A stretch of 64,000 nt of DNA from the NCBI GenBank assembly GCA_963782475.1, contig CAWAJW010000005.1, positions 124,001 to 188,000 of the forward strand. The letters run 5' to 3'. The notes below the pieces were generated by a model. The model was not told the origin of the DNA and ran no database searches. It saw only the letters and a list, made by a program, of their open reading frames with translations. The position numbers and the translations under genes are program-made. Source of the DNA: CAVQBP01 sp963782475. Lineage in GTDB: Bacteria > Bacteroidota > Ignavibacteria > Ignavibacteriales > Ignavibacteriaceae. Positions 37,151 through 47,365 of the stretch are shown in pieces (within the stretch, counting starts at the first letter, position 1; the number at the start of each line of letters is the position of its first letter).

Positions 37151-38179
37151 ATGAGGAAATCTCAAAATACAACCCCTGCTGTTTCCGATGAAGAGAAAGT
37201 ATATGAACAATCCCTTCGGCCTTTAGCAATAAGTGATTTCGTTGGTCAGGATAGAATTACCGATAATCTTAAAGTTTTTGTTTCAGCAGCTTTAAAAAGA
37301 GGCGAAGCTTTAGATCATGTGCTTTTAACCGGACCTCCCGGACTGGGTAAAACAACCCTGGCATATATTATTGCAAACGAGCTGAATGTGAAATTGAAAG
37401 TAACTTCGGGACCTGTACTTGAAAAACCGGGAGATCTGGCAGGGATGCTTACTAACCTGGAAGAAAAATCGGTTTTATTTATCGATGAAATTCACCGACT
37501 CAGTCCTGTTGTAGAAGAATATCTTTATTCGGCTATGGAAGATTATAAACTTGATATAATGATTGACAGCGGACCGAATGCGCGTTCTGTGCAAATCAGC
37601 CTGCCAAAATATACTTTGATCGGGGCAACTACCCGTGCAGGGATGCTTACTTCACCTTTAAGAGACCGGTTCGGAATTAAGTTTCGGTTGGATTATTATG
37701 AATCGGGTACTTTGGATAAAATTGTAACCCGTTCTGCTAAAATATTAAATATAAATATTAATAAAGATGCATCATTTGAAATAGCTAAACGTTCAAGAGG
37801 AACACCTCGTATTGCAAACAGGCTTCTAAGACGAACAAGAGATTTTGCAGATTATGAAGACAAAATTAATATTGAAGTTGATATAGCTAAAAAAGCTTTG
37901 ACTGCTTTAGAGGTAGACGAATATGGTCTTGACGAAATGGATAAAGATATTATTTTAACTATAATTGAAAAATTCAAGGGAGGCCCCGTTGGTCTGGGCA
38001 CATTAGCTGTCGCGGTTAATGAAGATCCCGGAACAATAGAAGAAGTATATGAACCATTTTTAATTCAGCAGGGTTTTATTCAAAGAACACCGAGGGGAAG
38101 GGAAGCAACAGCTCTCGCCTATCAGAGGTTTGGTAAAAATAAATTTGATTTCAAAAATAACAAATCTTTATTTGAATAG
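37151..38179 (+). CDS. ruvB: Holliday junction branch-migration helicase RuvB
   Basis: This 342-residue intact frame shows LRPLAISDFVGQDRITDNL, Walker A TGPPGLGKTTLAYIIANEL, Walker B LFIDEIHRLSP, the RuvB beta-hairpin region DIMIDSGPNARSVQISLPKYTLIGATTRAGMLT, the Arg-bearing SPLRDRFGI, and the C-terminal winged helix ending FIQRTPRGREATALAYQRF. RuvB is the hexameric AAA+ motor that, with RuvA, drives branch migration at Holliday junctions. ruvA and ruvC are not in the window. Confidence 0.97.
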   Translation: MRKSQNTTPAVSDEEKVYEQSLRPLAISDFVGQDRITDNLKVFVSAALKRGEALDHVLLTGPPGLGKTTLAYIIANELNVKLKVTSGPVLEKPGDLAGMLTNLEEKSVLFIDEIHRLSPVVEEYLYSAMEDYKLDIMIDSGPNARSVQISLPKYTLIGATTRAGMLTSPLRDRFGIKFRLDYYESGTLDKIVTRSAKILNININKDASFEIAKRSRGTPRIANRLLRRTRDFADYEDKINIEVDIAKKALTALEVDEYGLDEMDKDIILTIIEKFKGGPVGLGTLAVAVNEDPGTIEEVYEPFLIQQGFIQRTPRGREATALAYQRFGKNKFDFKNNKSLFE

Positions 38180-38216
38180 ATTTATTTCATTTTCAATTTA
38201 CAAATTCGGGAAGAAG

Positions 38217-38342
38217 ATGAATTTTCGCAATTCATTTATAGCAATGCAGATAACTGTTTCCTTTGTTCTTATAAACCTCCTATATTTCTTCAGCATAGTT
38301 TATAGTAATAAAAGAAGTAATTTCCATTATTTTAAGGAATAA
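38217..38342 (+). CDS. Possible 41-residue membrane peptide
   Basis: A short ATG frame just after ruvB encodes MNFRNSFIAMQITVSFVLI and one hydrophobic segment (to YFFSIVYS), followed by a basic tail. Only length, a single predicted helix and a purine-rich stretch directly before the ATG support it. It may be non-coding. Confidence 0.25.
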   Translation: MNFRNSFIAMQITVSFVLINLLYFFSIVYSNKRSNFHYFKE

Positions 38343-38370
38343 AGAAAAGCTGATAATTATTTTAGAATTT

Positions 38371-38565
38371 TTAAATCCTTATTAACCTTTTTGTCGAAGC
38401 GGTCTCCTGGTAATTTAATTGTTCATTATTTGTTGTGTGCGAATTTTTATAACCGGTATTATGTGTCGAATGGTCATCTTCAACTAAAATCCAGACAATA
38501 AGAAATCCAATAATGATAGTTATTAAAATACCAACTAATAAAATTTTTTTTGAGTCTTTATTCAT
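38371..38565 (-). CDS. Small single-pass membrane protein, unknown
   Basis: This 64-residue frame has a short basic N-terminus (MNKDSKKILL), one strong membrane helix (VGILITIIIGFLIVWILV) and a His/Asn/Thr-rich polar tail (DDHSTHNTGYKNSHTTNNEQ), probably outside the membrane. No family is recognised. The helix-plus-histidine-tail layout resembles accessory membrane peptides, but no partner is adjacent: ruvB is convergent and phnD lies downstream on the other strand. It could be spurious, although its composition looks protein-like. Confidence 0.45.
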   Translation of the reverse strand: MNKDSKKILLVGILITIIIGFLIVWILVEDDHSTHNTGYKNSHTTNNEQLNYQETASTKRLIRI

Positions 38566-38906
38566 TTATTCTTTTTTAATCGATCTAAAACTATCATTAA
38601 TCTTTATCTATTATTGTAAATTATATCACAGAAATTTAATCAAGCATATTTGTATCAATGAATTAGCGCAGTTTTTAAAAATTATTAATTTATTAAATAT
38701 ATCCCAATGGTTTGAATGATTAGAAACTTATTATCATATTTGGTTTGCCAAAAATTTGTGAGAAAAACCCCAAAAATTTTATTACATAAAAGCTCTTAAT
38801 TAGCATGTTAGTTTTTACGGAATTTTTGAAAAACCTTTAGGAGTAATAATTTTTTAATGGTAACCGTTTTGCCGGTTTATATCTGAAAATAGGAATATAA
38901 AAGATT

Positions 38907-39835
38907 ATGAAATTATTTAAGTATATATTCTATATAGCTCCAATCCTCGCATTTATTGCCTATTCATCATTTAAAATTTAAATGAAGGTGCATTAGGTAC
39001 CAGATCAAATCCTATAAAGCTCTATTTTACCCCTTCTGTTGATGCTAAAAGAATCTCTTTTAATGCTAAAGCACTTGTTGATTTCCTGGAAAAGGAGACC
39101 GGCTATTACTATAGAACTGCTGTACCTGCAAGCTTTATTGCTGTTGTTGAGGCGTTCGGTACCGGGAAAGTTGATATTGCCGCTATAAATACTTTTTCAT
39201 ATTTAATGGCAAACGCTAAATACGGAGCGGAAGCAAAATTAAGAATTGTCCGGGATAATAACGAGACAAGTTATAGCGGAGAGTTCATTACAAGATATGA
39301 TTCGGGCATCGACAGTCTGCAGGATATTAATGACAGAAGCTTTGCATACGTCGATCCTTCGTCTACTTCAGGATATATTTTACCTAAAGCAATGCTTGAC
39401 AGAATGCATATAAAGCCGAGTGAGACTGTTTTTGCAATGAGGCATGATAATGTAGTTACAATGGTTTACCAAGGGCAGGTAGCTGCAGGTGCTGCTTATT
39501 ATGATCCGCCTGACCCGCAAACCGGGCAAATTTTAGATGCTAGAATGCGTGTGGAAAAACAATTTCCCGATGTTGCAAAGAAAATTAAAATTATTGGATT
39601 TACCGAAGATATCCCGAATGATCCATGGGTTTTCCGCAAAGATATGAATAAGAAGATGGAAGATAAAATCATCAATGCTTTAATTAAATATGTTAATACT
39701 GATTCCGGACGTAAGGCAATGTATGATATTTATGATATAGTTGGATTGGTAAGGACTAACGATAGTGATTACAATAAGTTACGAAATTTACTTAAGGAGC
39801 AGCATATATCATTCGAAAATTTGGTTAAGAAATAA
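38907..39835 (+). CDS. phnD: Phosphonate/phosphate-type ABC substrate-binding protein PhnD (frameshifted)
   Basis: About 309 residues. A membrane or signal segment (MKLFKYIFYIAPILAFIAYSS) is separated by an indel near 38980 from the mature protein. That part reads IKLYFTPSVDAKRISFNAKALVDFLEKETGYYYRTAVPASFIAVVEAFGTGKVDIAAINTFSY and continues with FAYVDPSSTSGYILPKAML, the binding-loop signature of the PhnD/PtxB family. The conserved VDPSSTSGY region contacts the phosphonate or phosphite oxyanion. It is encoded two bases before phnC and is probably the specificity component of a complete ABC importer. Confidence 0.88.
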
Positions 39836-39837
39836 AT

Positions 39838-40599
39838 ATGATATTAAAAGTCGAAAATCTTCATAAGATTTATAACAATGGAACACATGCTTTAAAAGGT
39901 GTGAGCTTCGAAGTTGAGGAAAACGAATTTCTTGTTGTGATAGGATTAAGCGGCTCAGGTAAATCAACACTTTTAAGATGCATAAATCGTCTTATAGAAC
40001 CGACTTCAGGTAATGTATTTTTCATGGGAAAAGATATAACCCATATAAAAGGAGAAGAGCTGAGAAAAGCAAAAGCTCAAATAGGTATGGTATTTCAGCA
40101 GTTTAATTTGATAAAGCGCAGGAGCGTTTTAACAAATGTCTTAACAGGAAAACTTGGCTCATTGGGGACTTTCGAATCTTTATTTGAAAAATATTCAGAT
40201 GAAGTTTATAAAGAAGCATACAATAACCTGGATACTGTCGGAATAAGAGAAAAGGCAGATATAAGGGCAGATTCATTAAGCGGAGGGCAGCAGCAGAGAG
40301 TTGCTATTGCCAGGAGCTTGATGCAGAATCCTAAGCTTCTTTTAGCCGATGAACCGGTTGCTTCACTTGATCCGGCAACCTCGAATTCTATAATGCAGTA
40401 TTTTGAGAAAATAAATAAAGAAAGAGGTACTACGGTGATTTGTAATCTTCACTTCTTAAGTCTTGTAAGAAGATATGCCACCCGGGTAATTGCCTTAAAA
40501 GCAGGAGAAATAATTTATGAAGGGCTGCCTAAGGAAATTGATGAATCCTGGTTTAAGAGAATCTATGGAGAAGAAGCGGAAGAGGTAGAAATCAGATGA
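39838..40599 (+). CDS. phnC: Phosphonate-type ABC transporter ATPase PhnC
   Basis: This 253-residue intact frame has Walker A IGLSGSGKSTLLRCINRLIEPTSG, the family-specific IGMVFQQFNLIKRRSVLTNVLTGKLGSLGTFESLF, signature DSLSGGQQQRVAIARSLMQNP, Walker B LLLADEPVASLDP and the H-loop CNLHFLSLVRRYATRVIAL. The PVASLDP and NLHFL motifs are typical of PhnC. It overlaps phnE by four bases and follows phnD by two, so the three genes are one operon. Expression under phosphate limitation is common for such operons, but no Pho-box was identified. Confidence 0.94.
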   Translation: MILKVENLHKIYNNGTHALKGVSFEVEENEFLVVIGLSGSGKSTLLRCINRLIEPTSGNVFFMGKDITHIKGEELRKAKAQIGMVFQQFNLIKRRSVLTNVLTGKLGSLGTFESLFEKYSDEVYKEAYNNLDTVGIREKADIRADSLSGGQQQRVAIARSLMQNPKLLLADEPVASLDPATSNSIMQYFEKINKERGTTVICNLHFLSLVRRYATRVIALKAGEIIYEGLPKEIDESWFKRIYGEEAEEVEIR

Positions 40600-41669
40600 T
40601 CAACCCTGAATTAGAGCTATCCCCGTTAAAATACCTTGAAAGAAATAAAAAACGGGAGGACAAATTTAAACTTGTTAAGGCAGTTTTGCTGGATATCTTT
40701 TTCGTCTTTTATTCAATCCTTGTTGTAAGAAGAGCTATTTATTTAAAATTTATACTCGGACTCCGGGACCTGCCATTTTCCTGGAATGAAATTGGAATTG
40801 TTTTAATAATAAGTATTATTGCTGGCTATATTTGGGGAACCAGCAGAACATCTCTTTCATGCAAGCTATTCGGAATTGCTAAAGATGATAAGTTTACAAA
40901 ATGGAATAGTGAAATCTTTGCCTGGTTCCTTTTTGATATTACATTTATAGCAGGATGGATTGTTACTAAAATTTCACTGGTTGATTTATTCAGCAGCGAA
41001 GGACTGCAGGGAGCACAAAGAATATTCAATGCATTATTTCAGCCGCAAATGGGGATTTTTGATGATGCTTTATTTGCTATGATTGAAACAATATATATTG
41101 CTTTAGTTGCCACCTTAATTTCCATCCCGCCTACATTATTAATAAGTTTTTTCACTGCTAGAAATCTAATGAAGGAAAATAGGCTAACATTTGCTATTTA
41201 TTATGTTTTAAGGATTATATTAAACTTTGTTAGATCTATTGAACCTTTAATCTGGGCTATCATTTTTTCAGTATGGGTTGGTATCGGTCCTTTTGCCGGA
41301 ATGATTGCACTGCTGGTTCACACAATTGCTTCAAATGCTAAGTTATATTCGGAAGCAATTGAAGGAATAGAACAAGGACCTGTAGAAGCAATATCTGCGA
41401 CGGGAGCAAATAAAGTTCAAATCGTCTGGTATGCTGTTGTTCCTCAAATCATGCTCCCATTCCTTTCCTTTACTATTTACCGCTGGGACATTAATGTCAG
41501 GATGGCAACCATTATAGGTCTTGTCGGTGGCGGAGGTATTGGTACTATGTTAATGCAATACCAGGGACTCGCAAGATGGCACGAAGTAGGTCTTATTATT
41601 TTAATGATTGCTTTTGTTGTCTGGGTTATGGATTATATCAGCGCAAAGATAAGAGAAGCTATATATTAA
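40596..41669 (+). CDS. phnE: Phosphonate-type ABC transporter permease PhnE
   Basis: This 357-residue intact frame has an N-terminal extension with two or three extra helices, then the core permease. The core includes ETIYIALVATLISIPPTLLISFFTARNLM, the PhnE-typical RIILNFVRSIEPLIWAIIFSVWVGIGPFAGMIAL, the coupling helix region YSEAIEGIEQGPVEAISATGANKVQIVWYAVVPQI, and the C-terminal RMATIIGLVGGGGIGTMLM. It forms the membrane channel of the importer. No C-P lyase, phosphonatase or phosphite dehydrogenase genes accompany the operon here, so whether it carries phosphonate, phosphite or phosphate is open. Confidence 0.93.
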   Translation: MINPELELSPLKYLERNKKREDKFKLVKAVLLDIFFVFYSILVVRRAIYLKFILGLRDLPFSWNEIGIVLIISIIAGYIWGTSRTSLSCKLFGIAKDDKFTKWNSEIFAWFLFDITFIAGWIVTKISLVDLFSSEGLQGAQRIFNALFQPQMGIFDDALFAMIETIYIALVATLISIPPTLLISFFTARNLMKENRLTFAIYYVLRIILNFVRSIEPLIWAIIFSVWVGIGPFAGMIALLVHTIASNAKLYSEAIEGIEQGPVEAISATGANKVQIVWYAVVPQIMLPFLSFTIYRWDINVRMATIIGLVGGGGIGTMLMQYQGLARWHEVGLIILMIAFVVWVMDYISAKIREAIY

Positions 41670-41802
41670 TATTTCTTTTATAATATTCCGGCATCGGGTA
41701 TAGCTAGGGGTGTTGTTGAACAATTACTAATTTCAAAATAGCAGGAGAATTAAAAATCAAATAGATTTATCGATTATTTATTAAAGCAAAAAATCAATGA
41801 TA

Positions 41803-42190
41803 CTATTTAAATATTTCTTTCAGTAAATAAATGATTTCATCTTTGCTGAAAGGTTTTGCAATATAATGACTGCACCCGGCGGAAATGAATTCATCTTTAT
41901 CACCGGCCATGGCAAAAGCAGTGCAGGCAATAATAGGAGTAGTTTCATACCCAGGAATTTTACGAATTTCTTTCGTGGTTTTAATGCCGTCCATACCCCC
42001 TTTTAAATTTATATCCATAAGGATTGCGTCGAATTTTTCATTTTTTACAATTTTAATTGCTTCCACACCATTTAGAACATGCAGCAAGCTTAAAATTACT
42101 GCTTAGATAATTGTTTAAAATTGATTTTACATTTATATCATCATCAACTAAAAGCAGCGAAGGTACAAAATTCAGATGAATGCTTTCCAT
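41803..42190 (-). CDS. Single-domain response regulator or fused receiver domain (frameshifted)
   Basis: About 128 residues read across one indel near 42080. The protein begins MESIHLNFVPSLLLVDDDINVKSILNNYL (acidic pocket DDD) and continues in another frame with GVEAIKIVKNEKFDAILMDINLKGGMDG (phospho-acceptor Asp), IIACTAFAMAGDKDEFISAGCSHYIAKPFS (conserved Thr/Ser and Lys). The start lies one base beyond the kinase stop at 42192, so it is either a coupled separate protein or, if that stop is another indel artefact, the receiver domain of one hybrid kinase. There is no output domain, suggesting phosphorelay. Confidence 0.75.
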
Positions 42191-42191
42191 C

Positions 42192-45100
42192 TTAGGAATT
42201 TCTTTCGGTCTTATCAACAGTTTCATTTATTACCTGCTTTACGATCGGCAATTTAACTGTGAATTCAGTTCCTCTTCCCAATTCACTTTCCACCGAAATT
42301 GTTCCGTCCATTTTCTCTACAAACTTTTTAGTGATATTAAGCCCCAAACCAGAACCCTCAAAATTTCTGCTCATACCCTCGCTGGCCTGACGGAATTCAT
42401 CAAAAATTATATTAAAATCTTCTCTGGCAATTCCGATACCGGTATCGGCAACTTTTAAGACTACGTAATTATTTTCCCCGTCAACTTCAAGCGTTAAGCT
42501 CATTGTAACACCACCTGACTTTGTAAATTTTATAGCATTATTTATTAAATTATTTAGTATCGATTCGTAAGCGCGCTTGTCAAGTCGCACCTTGAGTTCA
42601 GGGATATTGAAATCAGCTTTAAGGTAAATACCTTTTTTCTTAGCGACTTCTTTAAAAGTATTTATAATATTTAATGAAGCAGCCCCGATATCAAATTTTA
42701 CCGCATTGAGTTCCAGCTTATTATTTTCAATTTTAGAAAGGTCCAAAATCAGGTTCAAAGTTTCCGATAACCTTTTGCTTGAATCATATACTGCATCAAT
42801 CATCTCCTTTTGTTCAATATTAGTTATTTCATGAGTCAGGAGCTCTGATAAACCGATAATTCCAAATAAAGGAGTGCGAAGTTCATGGCTCATATTTGCC
42901 AGGAAATTAGATTTTAGTCTGCTCATCTCTTCAGCTCTTTCCTTTGCAGCTATAATCTCACTTTCAAACTTTTTCCGTTCTGTTATATCCTGTACAGTTC
43001 CATAAACAGTAGTAGCTTCTTCGTTGTTGTTTCGTATTACTTTCCCTTCTGAATGAACTATCCTGGTATTATTATTAGGCAGGAAAATCGGGTGATCATA
43101 TGAATAAGGTATATTTTTGTTTATAGCATCATCCAGTAATTTTTTTACATTTTCTCTTTCTTCAGAGTCAACCTTGCTTAAAAACAATTCCAGATCAACT
43201 TCCATTTGGCCAGGCTCGAATCCGAATATCCTGTATACTTCATCAGACCAATATACTTTTCCAGATTTAAGATCATATTCCCAGTTCCCAATATGAGCAA
43301 GATGCTGCGCTTCATATAATCTTGATTCGCTTAATTTTAATTCCTTCTCGGCATTTTTCCTTTCGGTAATATCCTGTATTGCTCCCATAATAAAAATAAC
43401 TTTACCATTATCATCATATTGTAATTGTCCAATACCATGAACCCATCTTTCATGGTTATCATTTATTCTTAACACCCTGTATTCCTTGTCAAAAGGAGAT
43501 TTTGCTTTTAAAACATCATTAAAAAAATAATTTTTCATCTTTTCCTTATCATCAGGGTGCAAAATATTTATCCATCCATTTAAGTCTCTTTTATAATTTT
43601 CATTAATACCAAAAATTTCATCTAATATTTCAGAGCTGTTCCAAAAACCTGATTTTACATTAAAAGTATAATGTCCAAGACGAGCTAGTTTCTGCGATTC
43701 TTTTAACAGATATTCATTTTCCCTTAATGATCTTTCCGCTTTTTTATGATCTGAAAGAAGGCGGGCATTATGGATTGCTAATACTGCCTGGTTTGCTATT
43801 CCTTGCAGCAAATCTGATTCTTCTCTGCTGAATTTTCTTTCCTCAAAAGTTGTTATTATACCCAGTACACCTATCAATTCATCATTATGCAGCATGTTTG
43901 TAAATGTAAGCGTGCGTAAATTTGAAAGAGCCGTATTATTCCATTTTGTTTAATAATATTCTGAACGTTTGAGAAGGTCACTACCGGGGATTTGTTAATT
44001 GTAAGTTCATCAATTATTGTGCGTGATATTAAAGGAATATGCTGCATCAGCTCCTCTGATATACCAATACTTTTGGCATGTTCCAGATTATTGGTAACCT
44101 TGTTTAATAAAAGTATGCTTACAATAGGAACATTGAGAGCTTGTGCAGTTTCATTACAAACCATATCCAGCACTTTTTGAATATTTAGAGTCGAATTAAG
44201 CTGTGATGCAATTTTAACCAGAGTCTCCGTCCTTTTGGCTTCTTTCCTAATTCTTTCCTCAGTCAATTTCTGTTCAGAGATATCCAATGTTAATCCCATT
44301 ACATAATCGACGTTATTATTTTCATCTTTTAGAGGAATAATTCTTGTTCCAAACCAGGTCTCTTTATTGTTTATGCTTAAAGTATTTTCATAATATATTG
44401 ATCTCTAATTCATGGAATACAATATTTATATTGGCTAAGGCAATTTGATCTGAATTTGCCATATAAAAATTCTTTACAGGTTGATTTATCATTTGCTCCG
44501 GGTTTGAAGAGAAATATTGTGAAGCGTACTTATTTACATATGTGAATTTTAATTGCTTATTAATTAAATAAATAATATAATGACCCGATTCAGCAAGTGT
44601 ATTAAATAATCTTTCACTCTCACGCAGCTTTTTCTGCGCTTCTTTAAATTCGGTTATATCTTCAACCGTTCCCTCATAATATAATATATTGCCGTTCTGA
44701 TCTTTTATCGCTCTTGCGTTTTCACGAACATAAATTTCGGTCTGATCTTTTCTAATCCAGATAGTTTCAAAATTTTTAATTTCTCCTTCATTTTCCAGCA
44801 AATCTTTGAAAGCTTTTCTTGGTGAATTTTTGGTATAAAATTCATCCTTTTCCAGATCCTTTTCAAACAATTCACTAAACGAATTATATTTAAGCATCGA
44901 TAAAATGGTCTGATTAACATCAAGTATTTTACCTTCAGGTGTAGTTCTATAAATTCCTACCGGGGAATTATTGAAAATATTTCTGAATTTCTCTTCACTT
45001 TGTTTTTGTTCTTTTTCAAATAATTTTCGTTCGGTAATATCTTTAACAAAAGAAAAGGAAAGCTTTTTATTTTCAAATTCAATAAAATTAATATGAACTT

Positions 45101-46859
45101 CGACAGGGAATTCCGTCCCGTCTTTTCTTCTGTGTATAGTTTCTTTTGAAATCGTATTGGATTTGCTGGCATTTTCTCTATATTCAATCCAATGTTCCTC
45201 GCTTAAGAACGGATCAAGTTCCCAAATCTTAAGATTTAGTATTTCAAGAGAAGTGTATCCAAGGCTTTTACAGGCATACTTGTTTGCATAAATGATTTGG
45301 CCGCTTTCATCTATTTGAAAAATGCCGATTTGTGAATTATCGATGCCGAATTGAGTCGACTGCAATTGTTCTTCAGCTTTTTTTCTCTCAGAAATATCTC
45401 TTGCATATGCACTGTGATATTCTTTTCCGGCGAAAGACATAAAATTAATCGCGACTTCAACCGGGAAAATTTTTCCTTCTTTTGTTTTATGATTTGTTTC
45501 TACCAGATATGATTCTAATTCTCTTGTTTTCTTCCAGTGATCTTTCCATATACTTTTAGTAAAATTGGGATCAATATCAAAAATATCGAGTGAGAGCAAT
45601 TCTTCTTTTGTATATACTAATGATTTGCAGGCAGCTTCATTTACATATACAAACTTTCCATCTTCCTGAAGCCAGTATATAGCATCTCTGGTTTTATCAA
45701 CAGAAAATTGTGTATATCGAAGGGCTTCTTCTATTTTTTTTCTATTTGTTACATCTGTTATAAATGCATAGAAGTATTGCAGCTCGTTTTTATCATTACA
45801 GCTCTTGTGTACAAGCAATTCAACCGGTATTCTACTCCCGTTCTTGTGAAAATATTCTTTTTCATACCGTATAGGTTCACCGTTACATTTTAATTCAGTC
45901 AGCTTATTCTCTTCAAATTCTTTCCATTCTTTTGGAGTGAAGTCTTTCCAGTTTAGTGCTTTTAATTCTTCTTCCTTATATCCCAGTAAATTGCAGAATG
46001 CTTTATTGAATATTCTCAGAGTTCCGTCAGGGTAACTTAAAGAAAACGGCTGAGATGAAAGTTCAAGAATATTAGCAAGAAACCGGCTTTGAGCAGTAGA
46101 TTGTTCGAGTGATTTTTTTGCCAGCTCATGTTTTTCTTTTGTACGCAAAGCAGCTATACCGAAAGATATATCGCCGGCAAGTTCATTAAGGAGTTTAATT
46201 TCATCTTCATCAAATGCACTGGCACCGGATGCATAAATATTCAAAACACCAAATACATTTTTTTCCTCTTTTAACGGCAGTGAAATTGAAGCCAGGTAAC
46301 CTTCTTTGTCACCAATTTCCCACCAGGAAGAATAAAGGGGATCTGTTTCAATATTTTGGCATATAACATATTTTCCGGTTCTTACTGCAGTACCTGTTGG
46401 TCCGCGCCCTGACTTATTATCTGCCCATGAAATATTTAGCTTATCAAGAAAATTATTAGTTGATCCGGCAAATGAAACCGGCTTAATTGATTTATTTTTA
46501 TCATTAATCTTATATCCGATCCAGACAAACGGATAGCTCCCTATATTTACAAGAACTTCGGGTATTTTTTTCAGAATACTCTCTTCAGTCTCAGCTCTAA
46601 TAATCTTCTGATTACATTCACTTAGAACCCTGAGAGCCCTGTTAAGCCGGTTTAACTGCTTATCGACTTTTTTTATCCTGCTTTGATCCTGAAGCTTTTC
46701 GTTATAACCTAAAATCAATTTATTTAATGCATCGATTAGCTTTTCATATTCATCATTTTTAGTAAGCTTCTCGATTTTTATCGGGGAATCATCTTTTGCG
46801 GCTTTATTAATAGATTTGATTATCTTTTTTAGCTGATTGCTTTGATTATCCTTAGCCAT
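42192..46859 (-). CDS. Giant soluble multi-PAS/GAF sensor histidine kinase (frameshifted)
   Basis: About 1555 residues reconstructed. There is no signal peptide or membrane helix, so it senses inside the cell. In order: a short coiled start, a GAF domain (about residues 70-240: GRGPTGTAVRTGKYVICQNI, LLNELAGDISFGIAAL), then a chain of PAS/PAC units each ending in D(I/V)T.(R/F) type boundaries (FITDVTNRKK, YARDISERKK, FVKDITERKL, EDITEFKEA, LDISEQKL). A second GAF follows (KIASQLNSTLNIQKVLDMVCNETAQAL, then ELIGVLGIITTFEER), then two more PAS units, HisKA (KSNFLANMSHELRTPLFGIIGLSEL) and HATPase (NNAIKFT, VADTGIGIA, GSGLGLNI). Indels near 44395 and 43900-43930 split it. It is followed by a receiver protein. 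Confidence 0.85.
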
Positions 46860-47365
46860 CTAATGCATCCTGATTAGTTTGTAAACTGAAAAATATATTG
46901 TAGAAATTTTACGGGCAAGGATAGAATAAAAAAATTCCCTGCAATGCACTTTCATCTTAATGTCCGTTAAATTATTAAATTATTCATAAAAAACAACTAA
47001 AGTTATATTAAAAGATACTATCTAAAAATTCATTTCATTTAATGAAATAAAATTGAAATGAATATTATATAAAATTAGATCGCAAAGATTCTATTTCAAA
47101 AACCTTTTACATCTTCAATTATCTGATCTTATGCAATTTCAAAGGAAGGAAGTATTAGAATTTTATGTGGGGAACAACTTCTCTTACTCTAATTACTGTC
47201 AATTTGAAATTCAATAACAGCAAGTTCTCTAAGTTTTCAATAAAAACATTACATCCGAATAAAATGAGTAATAACTTATAATTATAATTAGCATTACAAA
47301 AATAAATTAAAAGGATATATTTTACAAAAAATACAAAGAATAATTTTGTGGAAATACCGGATTTG
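46860..47365. other. Intergenic region with one palindrome, no gene seen
   Basis: This 506-base AT-rich gap lies between the giant kinase start and the glycosyltransferase end. It contains ATTCATTTCA (47028-47037) facing TGAAATGAAT (47054-47063), with a nested TTTCATTTAATGAAA. These could be an operator or hairpin in the kinase upstream region. Nothing else was recognised. Confidence 0.4.

Noticed and set aside
38130..38216. Longer upstream start for the 41-residue frame after ruvB
   Set aside because: It would overlap the last codons of ruvB in another frame without a ribosome site. Only the shorter form is kept, at low confidence.
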